Assembly (NCBI RefSeq): GCF_009727155.1
Contig: NZ_WNWM01000002.1
Coordinates: forward strand, 5,518,001 to 5,582,000
Length of the DNA: 64,000 nucleotides
Direction of reading: 5' to 3'
DNA from: Pseudoduganella dura
GTDB lineage: Bacteria; Pseudomonadota; Gammaproteobacteria; Burkholderiales; Burkholderiaceae_D
The position numbers and the translations under genes were made by a program. Position 1 is the stretch's first letter. The number at the start of each line of letters is the position of its first letter. Below, piece by piece: positions 1-9,525 of the stretch. The notes beneath the pieces are model-generated. The model had not been told where the DNA came from. It saw only the letters and a list, made by a program, of their open reading frames with translations, and searched no databases.

Positions 1-819
1 GCAGCGCTCGGCCACCGCCATGAGCAGCGACACCTCGTCGGTGCGCCAGCGCCGCGGCGTGACCTGGTGCACCGCCATGCCGCCCACGAGTCGCCCGTTC
101 TTGCGCACCGGCACGCAGATGACGGCACCGATGCCCATCAGCCGGTAGCTGGACAGTGCCTCGCCGGCACGCGCATCCGCTTCGGCATTCTCGACCACGA
201 ACGGTTCGCCCCGCCGCATCGAAGCCAGGCAGGCCGCGCCGAACTGGGCGAAGCGGTACCGGCCGACAGCGCTCGGCACGCCCGCGTTGTAGTCGCCGAC
301 GAGGTTGAACGTGTCCTCGTCCTCTTCCACGTCGGCGAACGCGCAGCGGTTGACGCGCAGGTGCCGGCCCAGCAGGCTGGCGGCGGCCAGCGCGACGTCG
401 CGCGGATCGTTCAACTGGCGGAACGTGTCGTCGATCTGCTGCAGCAGGCGATAACCCGCGTTGCGCCGCGCCCGCACGCGCGTGCCGTTCAGCGTGGCCA
501 GGATGCGGGCGGCGAACGCCTCGGCCGTGCTCGCGGCCAGGTCGATCACGTCGTCGAACTCCACCCGGCCGTCGTCGCAGGCGGGCGACAGCGCCACCAG
601 CGCGCAATCCTGCAGGGCGGGGCGCACGCGCAGGGCGGCCAGCATGCCGGGATCGATGGTGGGCGCGCAGAGGATCAGGCGCACGCCATGCGACGGGAGT
701 TCGGCGACAAGGCTGGCCTCGGTTGCCGGGCGCACGGGGAACGGCAGCGCGCGCAGCCATTCGCGCGCCTGGGGCGCATGGCCGAGGATCAGGATGTCGG
801 TATCGGTAGGTTCTGTCAT
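1..819 (-). CDS. GAF-domain sensory protein (C-terminus beyond window)
   Basis: The minus-strand frame is open from an ATG at 817-819 to the window edge (273 codons). It begins MTEPTDTDILILGHAPQAR. The first 120 residues look like a degenerate receiver-like fold. The rest (about 140-273) looks like a GAF domain, with features such as NRCAFADVEED, VGDYNAG, a Tyr-rich stretch and GAVICVPVRKNGRLVGGMAVHQ. Proteins with this layout usually continue into a histidine kinase or PAS module, but that part lies outside the window, so the output domain is unknown. It is divergent from the PRPP synthetase gene. No strong Shine-Dalgarno sequence is visible before the ATG. Confidence 0.7.
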   Translation of the reverse strand, partial: MTEPTDTDILILGHAPQAREWLRALPFPVRPATEASLVAELPSHGVRLILCAPTIDPGMLAALRVRPALQDCALVALSPACDDGRVEFDDVIDLAASTAEAFAARILATLNGTRVRARRNAGYRLLQQIDDTFRQLNDPRDVALAAASLLGRHLRVNRCAFADVEEDEDTFNLVGDYNAGVPSAVGRYRFAQFGAACLASMRRGEPFVVENAEADARAGEALSSYRLMGIGAVICVPVRKNGRLVGGMAVHQVTPRRWRTDEVSLLMAVAERC

Positions 820-1079
820 GTTGCCGGTCGGTTGCAACCCCGCGGGCCAGGTGAGCCGCCGGGGCACGCCTAGTATCGGCCGACCCATCGGGCGCTTCCG
901 TACGGCCACGCACCCTGGCGGTGCACCGTCCTCCCTGTTCATTGCCGTGCATGGCACGATCGGCTGCAATGTCGGCCGCATGCTGCGCGTCGATATCCGC
1001 CGCGGTGCGCACTGCCACCTGCCGCTTGCGCCTACAATGGCACTGTCGCCATTCACTTCCACGGTTTTCGCATCCCACA

Positions 1080-2057
1080 ATGAACGCACCCCTGCACCTG
1101 TTCGCGCTGGCTGGCAGCGCACCGTTCGGCCAGCGCGTGGCCCGGCACCTGGGCGTGCCGCTGGCCGCCCACGAGGAAGAGCAGTTCGACGACGGCGAAT
1201 TTGCCGTGCGCGCCCCGGCCGCCGTGCGCGGCGGGCATGCCTGCGTGATCCACGCGCTGGCGGCCACGCCGGAGCAGGGCAGCGGCGAGCGGCTGTGCCG
1301 GCTGCTGTTCTTCATCGGCGCGCTGCGCGACGCGGGAGCCGCCCGCGTGACGGCCGTGCTGCCCTACGTGGCGTTCGCACGGCAGGATACCCGGCAGCAG
1401 GCCGGCGATCCGCTGACGCTGCGCTACGTCGCCACGCTCCTCGAGGCGGCCGGCGCGGACACGGTGCTGACCCTGGACGTGCACAACCTGTCGGCATTCC
1501 AGAACGCCTTCCGCTGCCGCACCGAGCACCTGGACGGCAGCGCGCTGTTTGCAGCCCATTTCGCGGCCGTGGCCGGCACGCAGGAAGTGTGCGTGGTGGC
1601 GCCGGACGGCGGCGGCATCCGCCGTGCCGAGGGTTTCCGCCAGGCGCTGGCCCGGGCGCTGGACCGTCCGGTGGCGCTGGCATTCGTCGAAAAGCACCGC
1701 CATGGCGGCGAACTGACGGGCGACCTGATGGCCGGCGACGTGGCCGGCAGGCTGGCCATCGTGTTCGACGACATCATCGGCACCGGCGGCACGATGGCGC
1801 GCGCGGTGCGGTCCTGCCGGGAGCGGGGCGCGGCCCGCGTGATGGCGGCGGCCACGCATGCGATCTTCGCCGGCGACGCGGCGGGCACGCTGGCACGCGC
1901 CGGGCTCTATGGCGGCGCGGTGGCCGACACGGTGCACGACGGCAGCCGCGCCGGGGCGCTGTTCGCGGTGCTGGACAGCAGCGTGCTGTTCGCCCAGGCG
2001 ATCCGCTGCCTGCACGCGGGCGTGCCCTTCACGCCGCCCTCCGGCATGATAGGATGA
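1080..2057 (+). CDS. Divergent ribose-phosphate diphosphokinase (PRPP synthetase-like)
   Basis: The 325-aa product starts MNAPLHLFALAGSAPFGQ. The family makes PRPP from ribose 5-phosphate and ATP. The N-terminal FDDGEF stretch, the PYVAFARQDTRQQAGDP loop and the second phosphoribosyltransferase signature IVFDDIIGTGGTM are all visible. The PPi-binding segment reads APDGGGIRRAEGF, where canonical enzymes have PDxGGxxRA. The catalytic flexible loop, usually KRR, is changed to EKHRHGG. This is therefore a divergent paralogue, probably additional to a housekeeping prs elsewhere. The gene lies 27 bp upstream of AMP nucleosidase, whose product includes ribose 5-phosphate, the substrate of this enzyme. 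An upstream in-frame extension to 921 lacks family similarity, so the start at 1080 is preferred. Confidence 0.85.
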   Translation: MNAPLHLFALAGSAPFGQRVARHLGVPLAAHEEEQFDDGEFAVRAPAAVRGGHACVIHALAATPEQGSGERLCRLLFFIGALRDAGAARVTAVLPYVAFARQDTRQQAGDPLTLRYVATLLEAAGADTVLTLDVHNLSAFQNAFRCRTEHLDGSALFAAHFAAVAGTQEVCVVAPDGGGIRRAEGFRQALARALDRPVALAFVEKHRHGGELTGDLMAGDVAGRLAIVFDDIIGTGGTMARAVRSCRERGAARVMAAATHAIFAGDAAGTLARAGLYGGAVADTVHDGSRAGALFAVLDSSVLFAQAIRCLHAGVPFTPPSGMIG

Positions 2058-2084
2058 CCACAAGAACAACAACAGGAGTTCGAC

Positions 2085-3581
2085 GTGTCCATTCGTCCCT
2101 TTGTGCCCCCTGAGCGATTCGATGACCCTGCCGCCGCGCTGGCGCGCGTGCGCGAAATCTACGACGGCAGCATCGCCCATCTGCGCGAGCACCTGCACCG
2201 CTTCGTGGAAGGCGAGACGCTGTCCCATGTGCGTGCCTGCTACCCGTTCGTGCGCGTGCAGACGGAAACCTTCGCGCGCGCCGATTCGCGGCTGTCCTAT
2301 GGTTTCGTCGAAGGCCCGGGCACCTATGAAACCACGCTCACGCGCCCCGACCTGTTCGCGCGCTACTACCACGAGCAGTTCCGGCTGCTGCTGAAGAACC
2401 ACGGCCAGCAGAACGTCCAGCTGGAAGTCGGCATGTCCTCGCAGCCGATCCCGATCCATTTTTCGTTCGCCGAGCACGACCATATCGAGGGCAGCATGAG
2501 CCCCGAGCGGCGCGCGATGATGCGCGACGTGTTCGACCTGCCGAACCTGGCGGCGATGGACGACGGCATCGCCAACGGCACCTGCGAGCCGGCGCCGGGC
2601 GAGGCGCTGCCGCTGTCGCTGTTTACCGGGCCACGCGTCGACTATTCGCTGCAGCGGCTGCGCCATTACACGGGCACGTCGCCGGAACATTTCCAGAAGT
2701 TCGTGCTGTTCACGAACTACCAGTTCTACATCGACGAATTCGTGCGCCTCGGCCACGCGATCATGAGCCGCGAGCCGGCCAGCGCGGAAGACGGCTACAT
2801 CGCCTTCGTCGAACCGGGCAACCTCGTCACGCGCCGCGCCGGCCAGGAAAGCATGCCGGGCGACGCGATGGGCGTGCCGCCGGTGCGGCTGCCGCAGATG
2901 CCGGGCTACCACCTGGTGCGCGCCGACGGCAGCGGCATCAGCATGGTCAATATCGGCGTGGGCCCGGCCAACGCCAAGACCATCACCGACCACGTGGCCG
3001 TGCTGCGCCCCCATGCCTGGCTGATGCTGGGCCACTGCGCCGGCCTGCGCAACACGCAGCAGCTGGGCGACTACGTGCTGGCGCACGGCTACGTGCGCGA
3101 AGACCATGTGCTGGACGAAGACCTGCCGCTGTGGGTGCCGATCCCCGCGCTGGCCGAGGTGCAGGTGGCGATCGAAGGCGCCGTGGCCGAGGTCACGCAG
3201 CTCACGGGCCACGACCTGAAGCGCGTGCTGCGCACCGGCACGGTGGCCAGCACCGACAACCGCAACTGGGAACTGCTGCCGCAGCGCACCCCCGAACGGC
3301 GCTTCTCGCAAAGCCGCGCGGTGGCGCTGGACATGGAAAGCGCCACCATCGCCGCCAACGGCTTCCGCTTTCGGGTTCCCTACGGCACGCTGCTGTGCGT
3401 CAGCGACAAGCCGCTGCACGGCGAGATCAAGCTGCCCGGCATGGCGAACCAGTTCTACCGCGACCGCGTCGACCAGCATCTGCGCATCGGCATCCGCGCG
3501 CTGGAACTGCTGCGGGCGCTGGGCGTGGACCGGCTGCACAGCCGCAAGCTGCGCAGTTTTGCCGAGGTGGCGTTCCAGTAA
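2085..3581 (+). CDS. amn: AMP nucleosidase
   Basis: The 498-aa product matches the usual length and layout of AMP nucleosidase (EC 3.2.2.4), which hydrolyses AMP to adenine and ribose 5-phosphate in the cytoplasm. An N-terminal AMP-nucleosidase domain (about 1-180) is followed by a nucleoside-phosphorylase-like catalytic domain. Visible features of the latter include GISMVNIGVGPANAKTITDHVAVLRP, GHCAGLRNTQQLGDYVLAHGY and the ALDMESATIAANGFRFRVPYGTLLCVSDKPLHGE region that binds the nucleoside. The start is GTG, with AACAGGAG seven bases upstream. It lies just behind the PRPP synthetase gene and is probably cotranscribed, forming an AMP-to-PRPP salvage pair. Confidence 0.93.
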   Translation: MSIRPFVPPERFDDPAAALARVREIYDGSIAHLREHLHRFVEGETLSHVRACYPFVRVQTETFARADSRLSYGFVEGPGTYETTLTRPDLFARYYHEQFRLLLKNHGQQNVQLEVGMSSQPIPIHFSFAEHDHIEGSMSPERRAMMRDVFDLPNLAAMDDGIANGTCEPAPGEALPLSLFTGPRVDYSLQRLRHYTGTSPEHFQKFVLFTNYQFYIDEFVRLGHAIMSREPASAEDGYIAFVEPGNLVTRRAGQESMPGDAMGVPPVRLPQMPGYHLVRADGSGISMVNIGVGPANAKTITDHVAVLRPHAWLMLGHCAGLRNTQQLGDYVLAHGYVREDHVLDEDLPLWVPIPALAEVQVAIEGAVAEVTQLTGHDLKRVLRTGTVASTDNRNWELLPQRTPERRFSQSRAVALDMESATIAANGFRFRVPYGTLLCVSDKPLHGEIKLPGMANQFYRDRVDQHLRIGIRALELLRALGVDRLHSRKLRSFAEVAFQ

Positions 3582-3740
3582 TGCGGTGAAGGAGGGGCCT
3601 GGCCGGCGAGTCGCTTAACTGTGGCTTAATCCGGCCGGCATCCCTCCGAACGAGCCAACGCGTTCATTGCAGGGCGGGCAAACGGCTGGTATCTTCATGA
3701 CTCGGCGGCATGGTGCCGCCAACCGGTCCGGAGAGAAAAG

Positions 3741-3887
3741 ATGATCCTTGAAGTGATGGCCCAGGCATGCGGCGAGATCGCCTTGACCGCCGCGCTCCGC
3801 AAACGCAAGGCGTTGCGGCGTGCCGTATACGGAGCGAGCCTGCTGGCCGTGGCGATCGTTCTCGGCATCGGTTTCCACTTTTCGTGA
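3741..3887 (+). CDS. Small single-span membrane protein
   Basis: This is a 48-codon ORF beginning MILEVMAQACGEIALTAALRK. A cluster of Arg/Lys residues (RKRKALRR) precedes one hydrophobic segment near the C-terminus (GASLLAVAIVLGIGF). GGAGAGAAAAG directly upstream is a good ribosome-binding site. It sits alone between amn and the convergent histidine kinase gene. No family is recognised. The RBS and the positive-inside/TM layout support a real gene, but the short length keeps confidence moderate. Confidence 0.5.
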   Translation: MILEVMAQACGEIALTAALRKRKALRRAVYGASLLAVAIVLGIGFHFS

Positions 3888-3921
3888 GCGCGCCGCCGCC
3901 TGGCGCGCCCGGGCATTGGCC

Positions 3922-6900
3922 TCAATCCATCCCCGGCTCGCCCGTTTCCCGCCGCTGCAGCCGCAGCTGCGCCAGGATCTCCTCCACGGCATCGATGCGG
4001 TAGGGCTTGTAGAGCAGCCGCGCGCCCGGCGGCAGTTCGTCGCCCAGCGCGCGTCCCGTCACCACCACCACCGGCAGCTCCGGGTTGTCGGCCAGCCGCC
4101 AGGCCAGCTCCAGGCCGCTCATGCCGGGCAGCTGCACGTCCGTGAACACGGCGCCGATGCCGCCGGCCGCCAGCGATTCGAGCGCCGCCTCGGCGCTGCC
4201 GGCACCGGTGGCCTGCCAGCCCAGCGCTGCGATCATCTCGCAGGTCAGCTCGCGCAGGTCGTCGTTGTCTTCCACGACCAGCACGCGCAGCGGGGCGGGC
4301 GGCGCCGCTTCCGGGACGGGGCATTCGTCCATCCGCTCGTCCAGCACGGTGCGCACCTTACGCGCCAGCTCGTCGCGGCGGTACGGCTTCGAGAGCAGGT
4401 GCGTGCCCGGTTCCAGCCGGCCGTCGCGCTGCACCGCCTCCTGCGTGTAGCCGGATGTGTACAGCACGGCGATGCCCGGGTGCAGGTGGCGCGCCACGCG
4501 GGCCAGCTCCGCCACGGGCAGCGCACCGGGCATGACGACATCGGTGAACAGCAGGTCCACGGGGGCGCCGCACTTCAGCGCGCGGATCGCTTCGTCCGCG
4601 TCGCCGGCTTCGATCACCTCGTATTGCAGATCGCGCAGCATCGCGGTCACCGTCTCGCGCACGGCGGCATCGTCTTCCACCACCAGGATCGTCTCGCTGC
4701 CGCCGGCGGCCGGCAGCGGCTGTTCCGGCGGCAATGCCGTTTCCGGCGCGCCGGTGCGCGGGAAGTACAGCCGCATCGTGGTGCCCACGCCCACCTCGCT
4801 GTAGAGGCGGATATGGCCGCCGGTCTGCCGCACGAAGCCATACGCCATCGACAGGCCGAGGCCGGTGCCTTCGCCTTCCGGCTTGGTGGTGAAGAACGGT
4901 TCGAACACGCGTTCCTGCACGTCCGGCGGCATGCCGCTGCCATTGTCGGATACCGCCAGCAGCACGTAGTCGCCGGGCACCGCGTCGGGCACCACCGCGG
5001 CATGGAGCTCGTCGAGCACTACGTTCGACAGCTCGACCGTCAGGCGCCCGCGCCCCTTCATGGCGTCGCGCGCGTTGATCGCCAGGTTCAGCACCACGTT
5101 TTCCAGCTGGTTCGGATCGACCAGCGTGTTCCACAGCCCCGGCTCGACGCTCGTCGCCAGCTCGATGCCGTCGCCCAGCGCGCGGCGCAGCAGGTCGTCC
5201 ACGTTGCGCAGCAGGCGCGCCAGGTTGATCACCACGGGTTCGAGCGGCTGGCGGCGGGCAAACGCCAGCAACTGGCGCGACAGGTTCGCGCCCCGCTCCA
5301 CGGCGGCCAGCGCGCCGGCGAGCCGGCGTGGCGCGTCCGGTGCGCGCGGCGCCGTGGCCACCGCCTGCACGTTGCCATAGATGACTTGCAGCACGTTGTT
5401 GAAATCGTGGGCGACGCCGCCCGTCAGCTTGCCGACGGCTTCGAGTTTTTGCGCCCGGTTCAGGGCATGCTGTGCCTGTTGCAGGTCGCGCTGGCGTGCC
5501 GCCTCGCGGGCGGCGGCGGCCTTCTTTGCGGACAGGTCCCGGATGAAGCCGTGCAGCGCCTGCTCGCCCCCGCTGTCGACGAGCGAGCAGGACAGCTCGA
5601 CCGGTACCGGCAAGCCTTCGCGGGTGGCGGCCTGCAATTCCAGCCGCCGGCCGAGTCCCTCCGCGAACGCGGCGGCGTCGAATGCCAGCAGCCGGTCCAG
5701 CTCGGGCTGGGGGCCGGGAAACAGCAGGCGCAGGGGCCGGCCGCGGGCCTCGTCCACGCTCCAGCCGAAGATGCGCTCGGCCTGCGCGTTCCAGTAGGTG
5801 ATGTTGCCGGCCGCATCCACGGCCACGAACGCGTCGTTGGCGTTTTCCAGGATGCTGATCAGGCGGCTGCGCTCGTGCCGCAGCGTGCCGTAGGAGCGCT
5901 GCAGGTCGTCGGTGATGCGCCGGGCCAGCAGGCGGGCACGGTCGCGGCCCTGCGCCAGCAGCCATACCAGGGTGGCCGACAGGACACTGACGATGATGCC
6001 GACCACGCCGGCCCAGGCGGCCTGCTGCGAAGCCATGCGCTGCTCGAATGCGGGGGTGCTGCGCACCCGCACGATCCACGGCCGGCCGGCGACATCGAGC
6101 GTGCGCATCGTGTCGAGCCGCGCATCGGTGCCGGCCTGGGCGCAGCCCACCATGCAGTTCGCCGGCGCGGGGGTGGCATCGTACACCGCCACGTGCAGGT
6201 CGGCCTCGCGCTCGCCCTTCAGTCCCGCCATGAAATCGTGCATGCGGAACGCGCCGTAGACCCAGCCATGCAGCGTGCCCGGTATCGCTCCGGCCTGCGC
6301 CGCCGTATCCGCCGGCGCGCCGCGGGACAGGTACAGCGGCAGGTACATCAGGAAGCCGGGCTGGCCGGCGCCGGCGCCTTCCTGCACCAGGCGCACCTGG
6401 CCGGTCAGCGCCGCGCCGCCGGTGGCGGCGGCGCGCGTCATGGCGGCGCGGCGGACCGGCTCGGCCAACATGTCATAGCCGAGGGCGCGCCGGTTCATCG
6501 CGTCGAGCGGCTCGATCATCACGACGGCACTGCGTTCGTGGCCGGCCGGCGTGCCTGCCGGCCGCTCGAGCACGGCGATTCCCAGGCCCTGGATGCCGGG
6601 ATAGTGCCGGCGCAGCGCCAGCGTGCCGACATAGGTGCGGAATCCCGCGGCGTCGGGCGTCGCCGGCGTTGCCAGCGCATAGGCCTGCGCGCCGCGCAGC
6701 ACCTGTTCATACGTGTCCATGCGGCGGCCGATGCGCGCTTGCAGTTCGCGCACGCGGTACTCGAACTCGGCGCGCAGCCGCGCATCGTGGCTGGCGCGCA
6801 GGCCGTTCCATACAAGCGCGGTTGCTGCCAGTCCCGTGCACAACGTGCCGAGCGCCAGGGCGAGGGACAGCATGTGCGCGGCACGGCCGGCCCTGGAAGG

Positions 6901-6930
6901 CCCGGAAAGAGGAGGCGTGGGCATCTGCAT
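3922..6930 (-). CDS. CHASE-PAS hybrid histidine kinase with two receiver domains
   Basis: The 1002-aa product has an N-terminal TM (about 20-45), a periplasmic CHASE-type sensor (about 75-290, with [14 protein letters not shown]) and a second TM (about 315-335). It continues into a PAS domain ([28 protein letters not shown]), a dimerisation/phosphoacceptor segment ([16 protein letters not shown], His of HDFNN) and an HATPase with N box [18 protein letters not shown] and [11 protein letters not shown]. Two receivers follow, with phospho-Asp in [10 protein letters not shown] and [10 protein letters not shown]. The HDFNN box places it among HWE-like/FixL-like soluble-core kinases. It lies upstream in the same orientation as nothing closer than the response regulator gene at 7036-7692, which precedes it by about 105 bp; the two probably form a signalling pair. 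The ligand is unknown. Confidence 0.88.
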   Translation of the reverse strand: MQMPTPPLSGPSRAGRAAHMLSLALALGTLCTGLAATALVWNGLRASHDARLRAEFEYRVRELQARIGRRMDTYEQVLRGAQAYALATPATPDAAGFRTYVGTLALRRHYPGIQGLGIAVLERPAGTPAGHERSAVVMIEPLDAMNRRALGYDMLAEPVRRAAMTRAAATGGAALTGQVRLVQEGAGAGQPGFLMYLPLYLSRGAPADTAAQAGAIPGTLHGWVYGAFRMHDFMAGLKGEREADLHVAVYDATPAPANCMVGCAQAGTDARLDTMRTLDVAGRPWIVRVRSTPAFEQRMASQQAAWAGVVGIIVSVLSATLVWLLAQGRDRARLLARRITDDLQRSYGTLRHERSRLISILENANDAFVAVDAAGNITYWNAQAERIFGWSVDEARGRPLRLLFPGPQPELDRLLAFDAAAFAEGLGRRLELQAATREGLPVPVELSCSLVDSGGEQALHGFIRDLSAKKAAAAREAARQRDLQQAQHALNRAQKLEAVGKLTGGVAHDFNNVLQVIYGNVQAVATAPRAPDAPRRLAGALAAVERGANLSRQLLAFARRQPLEPVVINLARLLRNVDDLLRRALGDGIELATSVEPGLWNTLVDPNQLENVVLNLAINARDAMKGRGRLTVELSNVVLDELHAAVVPDAVPGDYVLLAVSDNGSGMPPDVQERVFEPFFTTKPEGEGTGLGLSMAYGFVRQTGGHIRLYSEVGVGTTMRLYFPRTGAPETALPPEQPLPAAGGSETILVVEDDAAVRETVTAMLRDLQYEVIEAGDADEAIRALKCGAPVDLLFTDVVMPGALPVAELARVARHLHPGIAVLYTSGYTQEAVQRDGRLEPGTHLLSKPYRRDELARKVRTVLDERMDECPVPEAAPPAPLRVLVVEDNDDLRELTCEMIAALGWQATGAGSAEAALESLAAGGIGAVFTDVQLPGMSGLELAWRLADNPELPVVVVTGRALGDELPPGARLLYKPYRIDAVEEILAQLRLQRRETGEPGMD

Positions 6931-7035
6931 CCCGCCATCGTACTCCGCCGGGCGGCTCGTCAGCGTCCGTTTCTTTGTGGAATTATTTCCAGCGGCTATC
7001 GGAATGCTGCCGGCGGCGCGGCCCGGCGGAAAAAC

Positions 7036-7692
7036 TCAGGGTTCGAGGATGCCGCGCCGGATCGCGATCGTGACGGCATGCGTGCGGTCGCGGGCACCGA
7101 GCTTGCCGAGCACGGTGCTCATGTGGGCTTTCACGGTTTCCTCGGCAATGCCCAGTGCCTGGGCCACGCGCTTGTTGGAATTGCCGTCGGCGACCAGGCC
7201 CAGCACTTCCGTCTCGCGGGCGGACAGCGCATCGGCATCGATATGGGCCGCCAGTTCGATGGCGATCTCCGGCGGGATATGGCGCTGGCCCGCGTGCACG
7301 CGCGTGATGGCGTCGGCCAGTTCGGTGCGCAGCATGCTTTTCAACAGGTAGCCCATCGCGCCGGATTTCAGCGCGCGCAGCACCTGCACATCGCCCTTGT
7401 AGGTGGTCAGCACGATGATGCGCGCCCGTGGCGCGATCTCGCGGATCGCCACGATCGCTTCCAGCCCGCTCATCACGGGCATCTGCAGGTCCATCAGGAC
7501 CACATCCGGCTGGTGGCGCACGTATTGCGCCAGCGCTTCGCGGCCGTCGCCGGCTTCGGCCACCAGCTCGAACGATCCGCCGATCGACAGCACGGCGGCG
7601 ATGCCCTCGCGCAGCAGCGGATGATCGTCCACCACCATCACGCGCACCGGCGCGCCGTTTGCGCCGCCGGCGCCGCCTGTCATATCCCGCAT
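7036..7692 (-). CDS. NarL/FixJ-family response regulator
   Basis: The product is about 218 aa. The receiver domain begins VRVMVVDDHPLLREGIAAVL, with the phospho-Asp in VVLMDLQMPVMSG and conserved Lys in YLLKSML. A LuxR-type helix-turn-helix closes the protein (LSARETEVLGLVADGNSNKRVAQALGIAEETVKAHMSTVLGKL). The open frame extends upstream to 7935, but the extension has no family similarity and overlaps the divergent promoter. The chosen ATG has CAGGAG seven bases upstream. A start at 7722 is also possible. It is followed on the same strand by the hybrid kinase, a likely partner. Confidence 0.87.
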   Translation of the reverse strand: MRDMTGGAGGANGAPVRVMVVDDHPLLREGIAAVLSIGGSFELVAEAGDGREALAQYVRHQPDVVLMDLQMPVMSGLEAIVAIREIAPRARIIVLTTYKGDVQVLRALKSGAMGYLLKSMLRTELADAITRVHAGQRHIPPEIAIELAAHIDADALSARETEVLGLVADGNSNKRVAQALGIAEETVKAHMSTVLGKLGARDRTHAVTIAIRRGILEP

Positions 7693-7873
7693 GCCGCCGC
7701 TCCTGCCCGTGCTGTAGTTCATTGTCGTGCTGCCTGGTGAAACGGCCATCTTACACGGGCCTGCGGCGGCGGCACTGCCCCGATCGGGGGATGGGACCGG
7801 CGCCATATGGGGGCAGTCGCGACAGCCTCGATGTGGGCTATGCCCTTGCTGCACTGCAACGTATCCTCGGTGC

Positions 7874-9256
7874 ATGGACAGATACAACAGCAGCGAAGGC
7901 GGCGCGATCGCATTCGGCCGCCATACCTTCGACATCGACCGTTACGAACTGCGCACTGCCGGCGGGCCGCCCGTGCCGCTGGGGCAGCGTGCCGGCCGCC
8001 TGCTGCAGGCGCTGGTCGAGGCCGGGGGCAGGGTGCTGAGCCGGGACGACCTGGTGCGGCGCGCATGGCCCGGCAGGGAGATCGACGACGGCAACCTGCG
8101 CGTGCAGATCGCCGCGCTGCGCCGTGCGCTGGCGGACGACGACCGCACGCTGATCGGCACGGTGGCCGGGCGCGGCTACCTGTTCGCGGGCAGGGCGGTG
8201 CGGCGCCCGATCCGGGCTTCCCTGCCGGGACTGCCCGCCGCGTTCGTGGGGCGCGACGCGCTCGTCGACAAGGTGGTGGCGCGCTGCGCGGCAACGCGCT
8301 TCGTCACGCTGGCAGGCCCGGCCGGCATCGGCAAGACGGCGCTGGCCCTGGCCGCCGCGCACCGGCACGGCGGCGTGGCCTGGGCCGGGCTCGATGCCGC
8401 CGGGTCGGAAGAGGGCATGCTCGCGGCCGTGGCCGAGGCGCTCGGGCTGGCGCCGCGGCAGTACTGGCGTTCGCCCGCCACCCTGGCGGCGCAGTTGACG
8501 CGGGATGGGCCGCCCCCATCGTCGCCGCCGGTGGCCCTGCTGGTGCTGGATAATTGCGAGCACCTGGCCGACGCCTGCAGCCGGCTGGCGGAGGCGCTGC
8601 TGGTCCGGTGCCCGTGGCTGGGCGTGCTGGCGACAAGCCGGCAGCCGTTGCTGGCCAGCGGCGAAACGGTGTTGCGCGTGCCGGCGCTGGCGCTGCCGGC
8701 GCCGGACGACACGGATGCCGCCAGCCTGGCCGCGAACAGTGCCGTGGCGCTGTTCGCGGCGCGCGCCACCGCCGCCGGTGCAGCCTTCGCGCCGGGTGCC
8801 GGCGGCCTCGCGCTGGCCGCGGCGATCTGCCGCCGCCTCGACGGCCTGCCGCTGGCGATCGAACTGGCCGCCGCCCAGGTCCCGCGCCTGGGCCTGCACC
8901 GGGTGGTCGACGGTCTGGACGACATGCTGGGCCTGCTGCGGCAGGACGCGTCCGCCAGCGCATCCGCCACGGGCACGCCGCGTCACCGCACGTTGCGCGC
9001 GGCCCTGGACTGGAGCTATGTGCTGCTGCCCGCGGCCGCGCAGGGGGCGCTGCGCCGGCTGGCCGCGCTGCCGTCCTGGTTTACGCTGGACGACGCCGGC
9101 GCATTGTTGCAGCCGGAGCAATCGCCGTACGACACGATCGACAGCCTTGCCGTGCTGGCGGCGCACTCGCTGATCGTCGTCGCCCACGGCCGGGAAACCC
9201 GCTTCCGTCTCCTCGCGACAACACGTGCTTATGCATTGTCGTTAAGTAATACCTGA
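7874..9256 (+). CDS. Winged-helix/STAND-ATPase regulator, apparently truncated
   Basis: The 460-aa product opens with an OmpR-type winged-helix DNA-binding domain (about 10-105; PVPLGQRAGRLLQALVEAGGRVLSRDDLVRRAWP, GRGYLFAG). A P-loop NTPase of the NB-ARC/STAND kind follows (Walker A GPAGIGKTAL, Walker B VALLVLDNCEH, sensor region LATSRQPLL, GLPLAIELAA). Relatives generally run to 800-1000 aa with C-terminal helical repeats. Here translation stops right after RFRLLATTRAYALSLSNT, the point where the repeats would begin. The missing end abuts a 13-bp tandem repeat at 9264-9315. It may be a decayed or shortened regulator, possibly of the neighbouring sugar locus. The start at 7874 is chosen over 7727 because the extra N-terminus has no domain. 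Confidence 0.75.
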   Translation: MDRYNSSEGGAIAFGRHTFDIDRYELRTAGGPPVPLGQRAGRLLQALVEAGGRVLSRDDLVRRAWPGREIDDGNLRVQIAALRRALADDDRTLIGTVAGRGYLFAGRAVRRPIRASLPGLPAAFVGRDALVDKVVARCAATRFVTLAGPAGIGKTALALAAAHRHGGVAWAGLDAAGSEEGMLAAVAEALGLAPRQYWRSPATLAAQLTRDGPPPSSPPVALLVLDNCEHLADACSRLAEALLVRCPWLGVLATSRQPLLASGETVLRVPALALPAPDDTDAASLAANSAVALFAARATAAGAAFAPGAGGLALAAAICRRLDGLPLAIELAAAQVPRLGLHRVVDGLDDMLGLLRQDASASASATGTPRHRTLRAALDWSYVLLPAAAQGALRRLAALPSWFTLDDAGALLQPEQSPYDTIDSLAVLAAHSLIVVAHGRETRFRLLATTRAYALSLSNT

Positions 9257-9263
9257 GTGCATC

Positions 9264-9315
9264 GCATCAAAAGCCCGCATCAAAAGCCCGCATCAAAAGC
9301 CCGCATCAAAAGCTG
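9264..9315. repeat. 13-bp tandem repeat, four copies
   Basis: The unit GCATCAAAAGCCC is repeated three times exactly (9264-9276, 9277-9289, 9290-9302), followed by a fourth copy ending CTG in place of CCC (9303-9315). It starts seven bases after the stop of the truncated winged-helix regulator, in non-coding DNA. Confidence 0.95.
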
Positions 9316-9371
9316 ACCACCGCGCGTAAAATGATCAAAAAAATGAGCGTTTTGCTCAGTGCTTGAGTATC

Positions 9372-9391
9372 CGATATCAAAATTGATATTG
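9372..9391. promoter_or_regulatory. Inverted-repeat operator candidate (CGATATC-N7-ATATTG)
   Basis: The sequence has half-sites CGATATC and ATATTG with a 7-nt centre, and it also contains the dyad ATATCAA-AA-TTGATAT. It lies about 400 bp upstream of the symporter gene in an unusually AT-rich stretch. The same architecture (CGATATC-N7-ATATCG) recurs at 14454-14473 before the arabonate dehydratase gene. This suggests that one regulator controls both transcription units. The LysR protein at 35522-36463 is the nearest intact candidate. This is inference, and no binding data exist here. Confidence 0.55.
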
Positions 9392-9525
9392 AGAACCGGT
9401 AAAATTTGATTGGATCGTTTTCGGCGGGCCGCCTAAGATCGGTCCAGGCCAGCACTTCATCCTGCCGGCCATCCGTGCAATAACGACAAGAAGCACCATA
9501 ACAAGCAAAGAGACGTCGGAGACCC

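Noticed and set aside
1053..3539. Very long minus-strand open frame (about 828 codons) opposite the PRPP synthetase and amn genes
   Set aside because: Its translation is Arg/His/Ala-rich with no domain, and the opposite strand holds two clear enzymes. It is a shadow frame typical of high-GC DNA.
3820..7740. Plus-strand open frame of about 1306 codons
   Set aside because: It lies entirely opposite the histidine kinase and response regulator genes, and its composition is that of a shadow frame.
9264..9315. CRISPR array
   Set aside because: The 13-bp units are contiguous with no spacers, and no cas genes are present.
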